Shown: positions 36,601 through 48,602 of the stretch, in pieces
Position numbering within the stretch: the first letter of the stretch is position 1
Layout of the letters: each line of letters starts with the position of its first letter
From: Balanoglossus misakiensis
Lineage: Eukaryota; Hemichordata
DNA length: 64,000 nucleotides
Reading direction: 5' to 3'
Assembly: GCA_040954595.2 (NCBI GenBank)
Contig: CM082582.2
Span: 6,944,001 to 7,008,000, forward strand
Program-made: the position numbers and the translations under genes
Notes under the pieces: model-generated
What the model was told of the DNA's origin: nothing
The model's database searches: none
The model's input: the letters and a program-made list of their open reading frames with translations, nothing else

Positions 36601-39600
36601 TTACCACAGTCCCTCTTTCTCGAGGGACTGTGATTTTACAAATACCCGTACACATCAGCAACTTGCATCACACATCTCGCTCAATGCTGAGTTGTCCTGA
36701 ACACCCCTTTTATCCACTTTCCCAACGTGCCATTTTTTCTGTTTTCGACAACTTGCATGTTGTTATTGCTTATAGTGTTTACTGCTTCCTCATTTTAGAA
36801 AGATACAATTACACATAAGTTCTCCTTTTTTATATTTTTTGTCATCCTAGAACGATATTTAGCTGTTATAAAAATTTTGATATCGCCTTGCACTTGCTTG
36901 TTGTGTGACACTTCACGTTTGCCTTCCAGAACGCCATGTTTTCTCTACTTTTTTCATTCAGATCTAATATTTTCACTCACTGTCCACACATGCGGCTATC
37001 AGTTCCAGAACTAAGCAAAGTGTTTTCATTTGAAATGAGAAAAGGCAGAAACGGCGATTCCATGGCACAATATGTTTTGTCCTCCCAGCTCCCATGCCTA
37101 ACAAACAAAGTGAATGTGTCTAAAAAGTACAGTTTTGGTCACTCATACGGTCTGCAGCCTACAGAAACCTATAAATGGGGATGGGGGTACATTTACACTG
37201 GCTGTCATCTTTATTGACGGGTACGTGAAAATTAAAATGTGCTTATCTGTTTCAATGGGTTCCTATAGTCGACATCACTTTTTACTTGACAATTTTCTTC
37301 CAGAAAGATAACCGTTTTCAAAAGATCTCGATGGAAAGAGTCTAGCCAGAATTCAATACACATGGATTTGTAATTACGCCGAAATCTTGAGTAACTCGAG
37401 AAGTGAAAGCTTCTGTTGAATAATTGAGAACGATTACGTCGGTTCGTACAAGTGGTACGGTGGTACGATTACTGCAAATAGCCCCGAAAAATCCTGTTGG
37501 CAAAGTGCCAAGTGACACAGCATTACCGTTTTTTCTGTGAGATCTAATGACAGATCCTTGTTATCAAAGCAATCATCACGCTACTGCTGATTCAATCCGT
37601 AGAGGTGAAACCCCGTATGAGACGTCGACATTACGTCACCTTACGCAAGTCCCACAGAACATGCAGAAAGGCTAATACAATACGAAGGGGTGGACAGGTG
37701 ACACTGAAGCTGTGGAAAATTCCGCTTCTTTCACGCTGTGGCTACAGTCGGAAAGAAAATGGTGAATCTTTGTTACAAACACCAGTTAAAAAAACATTAC
37801 TTAAATTAGGCACAAGTACATGTACATGGATATGAAAAGCATCCATATTATCCCATTTCTATTAATTTCATTCACTTTATAAAGTTTTGAATTTTCTTCT
37901 TTTTGCAAAGAATATTCCAGTGCACATTTGGCGATACTCTTGTGTGATGTTGAAAAAGACAATGCGGATGTCTACAGCCACACGCACCAGCCCCGTGATT
38001 TTCTCGGTGTTGTTTCGCCGAACCTTTTGACAAACATATCTCACAAGGACACGCGGGTGCAGCTGTAGCCTGATCAATTCAAAATTGCGAAAGTCCGGGA
38101 CTTTATTTGTTCACACCAGGATCTCCAAGCTCGCAGACCTTCGCCAGTCAATACACAGGGTCATAAGAGTGAGTGAGCACCAGCTCATTATATCTCTGGC
38201 AAATGCGTAATTTGGGGATTTGAAAGTCTTCAATTCCGGTGCTGCTCCGCCATCGAATCATTGGAGGCAACTCCGTAATTTTCATAACGTGTTCTGTACA
38301 TTCAAACTCCGAAGTTTTTTTCTTCTCAATTGGTTGATGTGTCCACTTTGAGCTGCATTTCCAGTTATAACTCCAAATTTCCCTGATTTTATATTTGATT
38401 TTATATTTTATTAATTAAACCGGTTTTGACATACTGGGTTGGAACACAGTGAATATGATGGGAAACCACATTTCGGCAAGTCCGCTCATGCCCATTGCTC
38501 TGTCTCAGTGTAAATTGACGTTTCAGAGTGAAAATATCTGAACAGGGGATTTTTTTTAATTCAGTGGCAAACAGTGCAAAAGTTCTCGGGTCTCGAATGA
38601 AAAGAGCGCGTATTTACTTTTCCGTTTCGATCATGTGTCGCATATCATAATCATTTCCCTTGCATTTCCGAATGCAGTGGTTTGCCTTTACAAAAATTGA
38701 TGACGTAATCGTATAATGTTAGGGAAAGTCGCGTGGATTTCCCCATTCATCTCGGTTATTTTGGGTGACCTATTCTTTTAAAAGCATTGTCCTTGTACTC
38801 GATGGAAAAAGACCCGTTGCCTTGCCAACGGGCGAGGTCGGCGGCAATCAGGATGAAGCGGAAACAGTTGTTTTTCCCTAAACCTTCCTCGTCGGTAAAA
38901 GAATGTTTTTTTCATAGCATCGTTCGCTGCGCAATAATATATGCAAATATATGTACTGTTAATGAGTTTTTGAAAGGGACACTTTAAAGTGGAAAACAGC
39001 AAACATCTGCAGATATGTATACTCATAATAGGTATTAGAAATTTCTCCATTTTCATTTTTACCCCCTTTTCTCGTGATGAAGGCCGAGACGGTACAAGGC
39101 GAGAAATTTGACGAGGGGTCGTAATGGACAAGTGTCAGCGCCGCGAAAACTTTGCATTGAAATGGCACGCGGAGGACATGTCCATGAAATAAAGCCTTGC
39201 CCCGTATACTTGTGCAGATCATCTACGACTTACTTTGCGAGACATTCGTGACAGACGGACTGCCACTGCGCGCCGGGTCTGTATCAACTGAGGCCCGGTG
39301 GTGTCACGTGACTTAACATCCCGGAATCCCAGCAACGTGCGCTGTACCGTACTGTATTAGTGTATGTACATTGTATACATATGTACCGGCGCTGTGTACA
39401 GTGACTGCTTCACTGAATCGCTCGCATTACTGCAGAATATGCTCTCTTTTTTGCTAGTCGCTAATAATCGGCAATTACGAAGTAATTCTCAACGATCTGA
39501 TGCTTGATAAAATCGAATCGATTCATTTTGAAAGAAGCCCGCATAAAATAAAGCTCTTTGCGGAAACAGTTCGCATATTATGAAGTCCGGGGTAAATTGT

Positions 39601-40094
39601 ACAGTCAGCGACGTTACGCATCCGGGCTGTGCTTTGTTAATGCCATTTTGTGGTTTCACAGCGCGGCGGCGTTTAATATAACGGAGATCGAAGGCAGTAT
39701 GTTCCAGAATTGACGAAATAAAAAAGAAGCCCCAAGTTCACGGTGTATCGGCTGCGATAAACGTAAGAGTGAACACTGTACAAATGTATACTCGCCATGT
39801 TTTTTTTTCTGTCACTATCGTAATGTAAACCGGTGCGGTGCGTGGAAGGGGATTTCCCTTGCACAGCCCTGCCAGTTGCCTACGTCATCATGGGTGTATC
39901 GGGAGGCTTGGTTATACCGCTCACTTCATAATTAGAAAGATGTGTAATCAGGGACGTCCCGGTGAAAAGTCACGATCAAGGTGTCCTCTGTGAAAAAAAC
40001 ATGAAGAAGCCGCCGATGTCTTGAACAGTTCATCACTACCCGTACCCGCCGAGGCAGTCGTTGACATGGGCCGCGGAGGTGCGCTGCAAGGAAG
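33662..40094. other. 6.4-kb intergenic region without a recognised gene
   Basis: No exon with recognisable similarity was found on either strand. A perfect 11-bp hairpin lies at 36605-36632 and a 7-bp GC hairpin at 38813-38832. Regulatory elements for the downstream TLC-like gene may lie here but cannot be identified by eye. Confidence 0.4.
36605..36632. repeat. Perfect 11-bp stem-loop
   Basis: CACAGTCCCTC and GAGGGACTGTG flank a six-base loop (TTTCTC). No gene is nearby. It could be a remnant of a foldback element or a chance palindrome. Confidence 0.6.
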
Positions 40095-43000
40095 ATGTCT
40101 ACAGCGGAAAAGCTGCTCACAGTCTCGTTTGTCGTCAATCTGTCGGTCGGCCTCTTCCATTTCCTACCCGGGCTCGTCATCATTCTCCTGCGCAAGCTCA
40201 AGGCGCGCTCCGGCTGCGCCGAGCAACTGTTGAAGTTGAGCGAAGAGAAACCGTGGATACTGAGCAAATTGTGAGTATAGTACCTTCCGTTGAGATTGTG
40301 CCAAAAGCTCGCTGTTTTTAGTTGGCAGTTCCCTCAAACTCCAAGACACCCACCTCGAGACGTAAGAATCGAGACCGGGTCCACAACAACGTACCCGGGC
40401 GCCCCTTTTTATAGAACTTTCATCGCACGTATTTTAATATTCGCAATATCTCTCAGGATAATTATGAGTGTGCATTATCACTCTTGTTGCAGGTTGGGGT
40501 TTTAGTTCACGCAAGAAGTTGCTCTCTGTTTAGACGACACGAAACAACATTTCTGGGAATTTTAGTCGGTTTCGCCATCCTCGATTAACATACGCCATGG
40601 CAGAACGTAGAAGCACCGGCTTCTGTGGTCAGAACGCCCGGCTCGTTCGTGCACGAACGTTTCTGGCGAGTACGGTATTCGAGCGACATATGTTTTTTGT
40701 TTTTTTTACCGAACGTGGGGATAACAACGCGTTTCCTGGTTCAAAATAACCAGATCGTCGCATGTGCTGTATTAATAATTCATCATGGTTTGTTTGGTTC
40801 ACACCATTTGTACTTTGGGGGTGGGGGGGGGTTTGCCTGCCAAATACACAGGTACAGCAGGTACAGGACGCTCCTCGGACCATATCTATGCCCGGACGCC
40901 GAACGTCAGCGCGATCCCAAAGTCTATCAAGCGCAACTCAACAAATAAGGTATCCCCCCTCGGCTGCATAGAGAAAAATAATCGACGACGTCGTGGCATA
41001 TGTTGCGTAATAGAGGAGTTGAAAAGTATAATGTGGGTGTTAATGCGCACAAAAATCGTACGTGGAGTCGTCGTCGTCGCCCACGAGCTCGATTTACGTA
41101 AAAATTGTGGGTTCAGTTCTGAGTAACGGTTTTACATGTATAGTGACGGTGGGTATTCCGGTAGATGTCATTCGAAACTCATTGACTTCCTGACGCTTTT
41201 TCCCGAAAGAACGTTTATATGTTCAGCGGTTCCAACCGCAAAACACCCATACGATACAGTTAGTGTAAAGTTGTGTTGTGTTGTGTTGTGTTGTGTTGTG
41301 TTGTGTTGTGTTGTGTTGTGTTGTGTCAGACTGTCCGTCGGCGCATTCTAAGCTTGGAAGTTAATGACGGTGATTTGCTTCACACTGTCGCAGCCAACCT
41401 AACAGGCCTATTCACGTTTCACCTTTTTACGTTCGTTTAAGGATCCCAGCCTTTAGAGATGCCTCCGTCGCGTCACCGCAGAACTCAAAAAGTCAAGCCC
41501 GTACAATTTCCTTCAATGTATCTCGCAAACCAGTTATTAAAGAAATGAAGGAGGGGTGCAAATAATAGCGGTGACATAAAAGACGCGTATTGTCAAAGTC
41601 TTGGGTTGATGCCAGGAGCTAGCACACACGTATACATCCGTCACGTCTTATTACTTCAATACGTTTCTCGCAGACGAATACTCCTAAGATCCGGACGGAA
41701 ATCAACCCTCAGTATTGGGCGTCAGTGTCACGAAAGAAAGGGACGCGTAATTTTATTTTGTTCATCTGCTAGAAAACCGGTTCCTCTATAAATAAGCGAA
41801 TACAGATTCTGACGTCATTTCATCGACGAAAAGTGTGATTTTACGATCAAACGCTGATTGCGTTGATCAGACAAAAGTTGAGCTGACAGGTGTTGCGTGA
41901 AAGTTCCTTGCTGTGATTTTTCCTTCTGTTTTATTTGTATTTTAAAACGTCGGTCATTCATTGCACTCCAACTATAATAGGCTGCGTCCGGGTTTCGTGT
42001 ACGGGATTTGGTTTTGTGATTTGCATATTCATTTGTCTATACCCGGCAATTCTGAGACTCGCAAGGGACGGGCCCGTCGTAACACCGCGATGATGCCGCG
42101 TTACGTGCAACAGTGACTCGATGGGACGTGACGTGATCGCATGCACTTCGAAGCCGAAACCGTTCCCTTTTGGCACGGAGTCAAACGCACCGCCGCAGAT
42201 AAGTGCCAAAAAAGCGAAATAAGAAAGAAGTAACGCCCTCAAAATGATATCAAAATAGCGCCTCAGTCTTAGCTGTGCATGCGGATTGGTGTAAATCATG
42301 TCTCAAAATGCCAAACCTGGACGGATGTTGGATCAAAATCAACTTGTTTCTTCAACACTGTGCTGAATAATGTTTTACAATTGCTTGGTAACAGTTTTCA
42401 ACACACAAAACACCGTACTTTTTTCCATTTTATCTCTTGACAAAATACAGGCAGATTAATTACGGAGATGTAATAATTATCAAGTCTTATTGACAATTTC
42501 TTCTCAGCTGAACTTGTGGTGGGATACGATGAAGCACGTATTATTATAGCCTTTCGTCCCGTGCTCTGTCACTTGTCATTGTTTTAAACGGGGGGTGCAC
42601 GTGTTTGTATTATTGATGGACGTTATTTAATTTGGTGGACACCTGTGCCATTCGTTCATGGACAACGTGTACCGATTTCACTGGGCGTCGCCTCGCAGAA
42701 GCTGAGCCCCCGGCCTTCAGGGCGCGTCGCATTTCCCCCTGAAACTCGTGGGAAGTTCTAGGAATAACTGCACGTTCTGAGTACGTATGACTCAGAGGTT
42801 TTAGCGCCGAAGCGACGCAACCTCGGCTTCTATTCCGCGTTGGCGGATTTACCCTTAGTCATGTATTTGTCCAGACATATATACGAAGTGGTCTTATTCT
42901 CTTTGTGTGGACAAAACATGTCTGACGAAATTACATTTAAAGTGTTCGTGGAAAGTATAGTGCCGTATACGCCTCCACCGTCTAAATCCGTGTAGTTGAA

Positions 43001-45948
43001 ATGCACTATATGCACAACGCTTGCGGGGATATATTCGTGACGGCCCAGCACTGGGTCGATCCACGATTATTTTTGTTTGTTTGTTTGTCTGTTTTGTACG
43101 TTTGTTTGTTGGAGGTTCCGTACGTGCGTTGTAGCCAGATAATGGGTTTCAAATGAAGAGGGACTGAAAACGCACATTCCTTCGGTTCCAGTTAGTCGCT
43201 ATACTTTGCCATTCTCTCAATTCGCTGATTCGTGACAATCAACACCTGTACACTTCAGGTATTTATAGATTCGACGGTGTCAACTTGAACCGTCACGAGT
43301 CACCGATAAATATGCATGGCACAGCCGGCCGGTGTGTCCAATGAATGGCCCAATAAATCTTCTGTGGTGGAGAGACTGTCAATCAGAGTTTTAGATCACA
43401 TGCTGATCATTAGAGCAGTTCTGCAGATAATCTCTGGATTAGGCCTGCATTTTTGTTTCCCAATACATGCAAACAGTTCAGCACACAGACAACAGATGTA
43501 CTGTTTTATCTGGAGAGATGCCCACGTCAACTTGAATAAATGAGGGCCTTTAAAATTATCCTTTCTTTTTCCGTGTATTCCGTTCTGTCTGTCGCCGTCA
43601 TTCTCGTCTGATACTTCACTTAACCTACAACGAAAACACGCCTTTCCTGTTCGGGCTGTAACGAGGAAGTTTCAGGTACACTATGACCCGGTTGCCCCGG
43701 GTATAGGCCTAGGGGCTCAGCGATCTTTTGAAAGCTAGATCGCGATGTTACGGTGGAACTTATCATTCGGTCGGATCCGGGTTATCAGCTACATTGGGCT
43801 GGACATATAATTTCCGTCAGATTTGAACAGGATCTTGTTGAGTTGCCGAGGGCCTTGTCACGACTTCTGGCATTGTAGTGCTGTTATTGCCAGTCTCGTC
43901 TTCCGTAAGCTTGACTTTAAGTCATTTTACTTCCGTCTTCGACATTCTTGACCGGAACAATGGTTGTTTGTCTGTTTATTAAAAGGACGGGCCAGTCTCA
44001 AGGATCACGGCCCGAAGTACCCAAGCAGCCATGCCCGCAGGGCCGCAGGGGGGGGGGGGGGGCACGACTTTCAATAATTCAAAAATAATACCCATCCGCG
44101 CATTCTAACCAAATTGTGTCGAAATTATTAAATTGCACTTTCAGAATTTGCCAAGTCCCTTCTCAAGTACGCACTAGTGCTCCTTATAATACTAAATCAA
44201 CCACCGAAACGTCTGGTAAACCTAGGCACCAAGCCCAACCCACAGAACTACATTGTACATACATGTAGCCACTGTTACGTAAATCTACTATGGCTAGACC
44301 CTTTGTATGAAATATTTCTGCTGTGCCATTATAGAGCTGCAAAACAATGACAACATAAACTCGCTTTAATACAGCACACACGACGAATTTCTTTAAAGTA
44401 TAATTTCCAATTATATGTCAACAAGTGCCGTCACCGTGTACCTGACGGCGGCAGTTTCCGGCTATTTTAATTAATCACGGCGGTTTTTTTTTTTCTTTTT
44501 CCAGTTTTGTTGACCAGCTGTCAAGCGTAGTGGTTACTGTCCTAGCAATAGTTGTGATTCCCGTCTCTGGAATTATCTACGAACCCTTCCTGGGTATGCC
44601 GTGGTCTGTGCAAATCGCCATAGCGACGGACATCGGTCACTACACGTACAAACTCGCGCAGGACTTCTGCCTGAGGTCGCACTACCCCTCTTTCCGGATC
44701 AACGCCCTCCACCACGTGGTGAGCATCATCACCCTGGCGGTGTTCCTCGCCTTCGAGCAGAACGGGCTCACCTGTCTGGTCGGCCTGCTCTTCGAGGGGA
44801 ACCTCGTGTTCTTCGGGGTGTCTCACCTCCTCAAGGCGCTGCACGTCGAGGGCTACAACCGCGCCTACGGCATGAACAAGTACGCCGGGTTTGTGTCCAC
44901 CGTGCTGTTTCGCGGAATCTTGCCGCTGCTGTTTCTCGTCGTCTCCCTGGTCTTCGGAAACCCGTTCAGCATGGATTACATATCGATCGCCTTTTATTTC
45001 CTCAGTGACATTTTCTTTTTAATTCTTAATTTATGGCTCATGAAAATTTCTTTCGACTCGGTTCGCAAGTACAGGACGGAGAGGCAGAAACATCTTTATA
45101 TATCGGATCTGATGCCAGCGGACAACCAATCCCGCGTCAGTGTCGACAGTGCGACGGTGGCCGACAAATCCCAAATGTACCAGAACCATATGAAATACCT
45201 CAATCCCATTGCAAATGCCAACTTGAACGCAGAGGCAGCAGAGGGTAGGATATCGAACATACAGAGGAACAGGGAAACTGTGACAAATATTAGGGAGGTT
45301 TTGGTCCCTGTACCGCCGAACAATGCACGGCCTGTGGTGGCGCTCGGTCACAACTTTTCTAGCAGGAACAGCTTAGACAGTAAAGATTCTTCCACTGCCA
45401 GTGGTCCAGTAGTAGTAGTGCAACGGTCTCACTTCGCACACCAAGGCGCGGGCGACTCGGGCTGTCCGGAGGAGTCGCTCTACGCCGAGAACTTGAGCTT
45501 GGGATCGGTGAGAGCGCCGCCCGACGGCGAAGATTCTTCTGCTTATGCGTCCGCACCACCACGGGCACATCTGATGGCGCTACAACAACACGTCTACTGT
45601 CCACGGCCAACAGGGGCTTTTACTACAGACCAGGGTTCACTCGAGAAGCGCAGCTTGTCCGACAGCTCGCTGTCCGATGCGGCGAGCGTCAACAGTTCCT
45701 CGAGCAAGTCGTCCTGCGGGAAATTCAACGGAGTGGCGTTTCTTCCCACAACTCCACAGGCGCCATTTCCGCCGCCCTACGTAGCCCACTGGAAAAACAC
45801 CAACAATTTAACGACAGAAACTAGAGCGAGAACAGACTCTAAGACTAGTTCCGACTCAGTGGGTTCCGCAGACCATTCCAGGACAAGACACGAATCGGGG
45901 GACCCGTCAAATAGCGCATATTTTAACAAAGATGGCAACCCAAGTTAA
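40095..45948 (+). CDS. TLC-like multi-pass membrane protein with long serine-rich tail
   Basis: Two exons, 40095-40270 and 44505-45948, joined in phase (AAATT|GTGAGT to TTTTTCCAG), give 539 aa. Exon 1 begins MSTAEKLLTVSFVVNLSVGL and holds the first helix (about 9-33). Exon 2 adds about five helices up to residue 240: VVVTVLAIVVIPVSG, a stretch before the His pair at 128-129 (RINALHHVVSIITLAVFL), GLLFEGNLVFFG, VLFRGILPLLFLVVSL and FYFLSDIFFLILNLWLMK. The buried HH pair and helix arrangement match TRAM-LAG1-CLN8 (TLC) proteins of the TLCD type, which act in membrane lipid composition or ceramide metabolism. The remaining ~300 residues are Ser/Asn/Pro-rich, without a known domain and probably cytosolic and disordered. 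That tail is far longer than in TLCD1-5. The exact subfamily is not settled. Confidence 0.7.
40271..44504. other. 4.2-kb intron of the TLC-like gene
   Basis: Non-coding. It contains the (GTTGT)n repeat at 41270-41327, GTTT-rich sequence at 43070-43110 and a G14 run at 44049-44062. No internal gene was recognised. Confidence 0.6.
41270..41327. repeat. (GTTGT)n pentanucleotide microsatellite
   Basis: About eleven perfect copies of the five-base unit TTGTG in the intron of the TLC-like gene. Confidence 0.95.
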
Positions 45949-45952
45949 TAAA
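45947..45952 (+). terminator. AATAAA overlapping the TLC-like stop codon
   Basis: The stop TAA at 45946-45948 is followed directly by TAAA, so an AATAAA hexamer overlaps it. A second AATAAA at about 46012 is a more usual distance for cleavage. Which is used is unknown. Confidence 0.35.
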
Positions 45953-46641
45953 ATATTTATCGGAATTTATTATTTGCATTCAGCAGGTCAAGTTTTACAT
46001 TTGAAATAACGAATAAATAATTTTTACAACTTTTATCGTAAACAGACTATGACGATTTTATTTATAAGCAGGTGAACGCAGTTTCGATGCGGGCTTCCCG
46101 TGAAAAAGACTTCTTACATTGGTTCCTACACTGTCCAGCGACAATTTCTTTACTGACTCCATTATTGACTCCCTTGCAATGACATGAATTGCGCTCTACA
46201 CACTATCTGTCCAACTTGATGCTTACAACTATCAGTCACTTTGGCATGTCGGTAGCTTTATACAACTAGCGTAGAAAAAAGTGTTTGTGACTAGATTGTA
46301 CGCACGACAAACAGCAAAATACATCCCAATTTTGGTTTCAGTACACCTAACTAACTTTTCATTTGAATGATCATTTGATAAAACACGCTCAGGCTTTAAA
46401 TTATCTTTTAAAAATAAAGTAAAAAATAAAAGTTATTTATTTATGGGAATCCTGGAAAAAATAAATACGATATAAGTCACACATCTTAAAAAACTATATT
46501 GCTTCTGAAATATGAGTTGTGTAAGATTGATAAGACTACAAAATAATTCATACGTGAATAAAACGTGATACAGTAATTGGCACTTTTATACAATTATCTA
46601 CAAATTTAAATAACATATATAATTAAATTGATATGATTTTT

Positions 46642-46647
46642 TTTATT
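46642..46647 (-). terminator. Poly(A) signal of the MATH-like gene
   Basis: AATAAA on the minus strand about 80 bases after the stop codon of the MATH-repeat gene, which is convergent with the TLC-like gene. Confidence 0.5.
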
Positions 46648-46727
46648 TATAACAGTCAGTACTGGTTTAAAGTGCAAGTCATTCATTCTTTCATTCATTC
46701 ATCCATTCCCTCGTTTTTCCGCCTGGT

Positions 46728-48602
46728 CTAGTCGCTCATCACCGATGAGTTCCAGAACTTGCTGCCTCGGCCGCTGTCGTCGGCGCTGTCGTGTGAACTC
46801 TCCACGACCGGGCGTCTTTTGACTCCGCCCGAGGAAGATGCCGCCGTCTCGGGCATAAGATGACTCCTGGGTGAAGACGGAAGAGAGGTATAGTCTTAAA
46901 AGGATAAAATCGCTAATTTATAACTTGTTAGCAGTAATACGTCGGTCTCAGCTTTGACCCTCGGTATACACAGCACAGGCCAACTCCATACACAGGGCAT
47001 AAGTGTGAATACTTATAAAATTCTGTTATTGAGCAAACATATCATGAAATCGTTACCATTCAATGTACACGAGACGTGACTGAGAACGCGTGGCGTATAG
47101 GGTCCACTTACTTGAGCTGGTAAATCTGTCGCCTGCTTACGTCATCCTGCTTGTCGTAGTTGGCTTTGTACAGAAGGTGTGAGATGAGGAACTCTACGTG
47201 GACTGTCAATCGTAGAGGGCCCTCGTCAGGGAAATACCTCTGAGCAGGGTCTGCCAGCTGTAAAGCGCAGAAACCACGGTTATGAGAAATGGACAACATT
47301 TTTCAATATGAAATAGACGTACATCTTGATAGTTTTATTGCGTCTGGTTAAAATAAACTCATCACTCGTCTTATGCTGAAGTGTTGGGAATTCTTTTAAA
47401 ATCTATTACTGTTGTTTCGTTTATTTTATTTATTAAAAATGATAAATGGAAGATACTATCACCTCTTTCACGGGTAAGTCCGTCACCATTTCGTATTCAC
47501 TATCGTCACTCCGACGGGCGAAGTATTCCGAATACGGGCCTTCCAGCGATCTCCTGCGTTGGCCCGCTTCGCCGACGACGACCAGGTCCCAACGCAGGTA
47601 CCTGGCGTAGTTGTTCGGTATTCTGTACTGGTCCATGTACTGCAGTCTGAAGCGGAGGTTTTTCTTCGTGACATCAGACTCCACGCACCACGTCTGCTTG
47701 TCTTGGTCGACGAAGAACACCTGGTTCTTCTCGATCTGCTCCTCGAAGACGTAGATCTTCGCCTCGCGGATGACGCTCAGCGACGTGAACTCGACCAGTA
47801 CCTTCAGGCGGTCGCGTTTCGTGTATCGCTCCAGGTCGTCGTAGAGCTGGAAGCCCTGCCCCTCCCCGCTGAAATCGAAGGTGCTGTCCAGCGTGTCCGT
47901 GGTGTAGCACTTCGTGTCGCTCTCGTCGCCGATGGTGATCCGGTACCTGGCCCGGCAGAAGTGGTTGAACTGCGTCAGGCGGTTCAGGTTCACCATGACC
48001 CGCCCTTCGTGGGCCGCCCAGTCGCCGTTCGGGTACACCGAGACGTTCCAGTCGAAGCCGCCCAGCGGGAAATACGTGCTCTGGTAGCGGGGAAACTGGG
48101 AATCCTGACTCTGCTGCGTGTCGATCGCAACTTGGCATTCGAAAGTCGTTCTAGCGTCTCTCATCTCTAGCTCGATTAGAAACTGTTGGTTTTCGTCCAG
48201 GTACCCGTCGTGCAGGAGCTCGTCCCTGGACACCATGGCTCTGCGGCCGTGGGAGCTGGCTTTCTTCGTAAAACGACAATCCGTCTCCGCGAAAGACTCA
48301 TTCCTGGCGTAGTCTCCCCTGTTCAGCACGTTGAACGAGTAAGTTAAGAAACACGTCAAACCGTCCGTTGCTCCAAGCAACTGGAGGTAGAAATGGAGAT
48401 GGTGCTCGGCCTTCACAATCGACAAGCGCCATCTATGGTTGGCATACGTGAATTCCCTCGACTGAACCTTCTCAAAATTGTGATCGAACGGATTGGCGAG
48501 AAGGAAGGTGAAAATGTGCGTGTCCAGTTTGTCGTCCAGGGCTAGAAACCGATGAAGTTCGGCCACAGCTTGTTCTGGAGCATTCTTATTGCAGCCCATC
48601 AT
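46728..48602 (-). CDS. Protein with tandem MATH/TRAF-like domains
   Basis: Three exons, 48602-47463, 47257-47112 and 46866-46728 (stop TAG), give 474 aa in phase. There is no signal peptide or membrane segment. The start is ATGATG, with an in-frame TGA upstream. Residues about 25-160 look like one MATH (TRAF-C) fold: EFTYANHRWRLSIVKAEHH, LHFYLQLLG, then a beta-rich end FLIELEMRDARTTFECQVAI. A second repeat at about 170-290 begins YFPLGGFDWNVSVYPNGDW and ends LKVLVEFTSLSVIREAKIYV. A third, weaker beta-rich unit follows (about 300-430: TWCVESDVTKKNLRFRLQY, YLRWDLVVVG, LRLTVHVEFL). The last 45 residues are Ser-rich. MATH domains bind peptides in substrate adaptors such as SPOP and USP7, but no BTB, RING or protease domain is seen. 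The MATH assignment rests on pattern; I know no named orthologue. Confidence 0.68.

Noticed and set aside
44542-45008. Open frames antisense to, and in another frame of, the TLC-like exon
   Set aside because: Shadows of the GC-rich coding exon, with no hydrophobic or domain pattern of their own.
47559-48170. 203-codon plus-strand frame opposite the MATH-repeat gene
   Set aside because: It is an antisense shadow of GC-rich coding sequence; the minus-strand protein has clear domain structure and matching introns.
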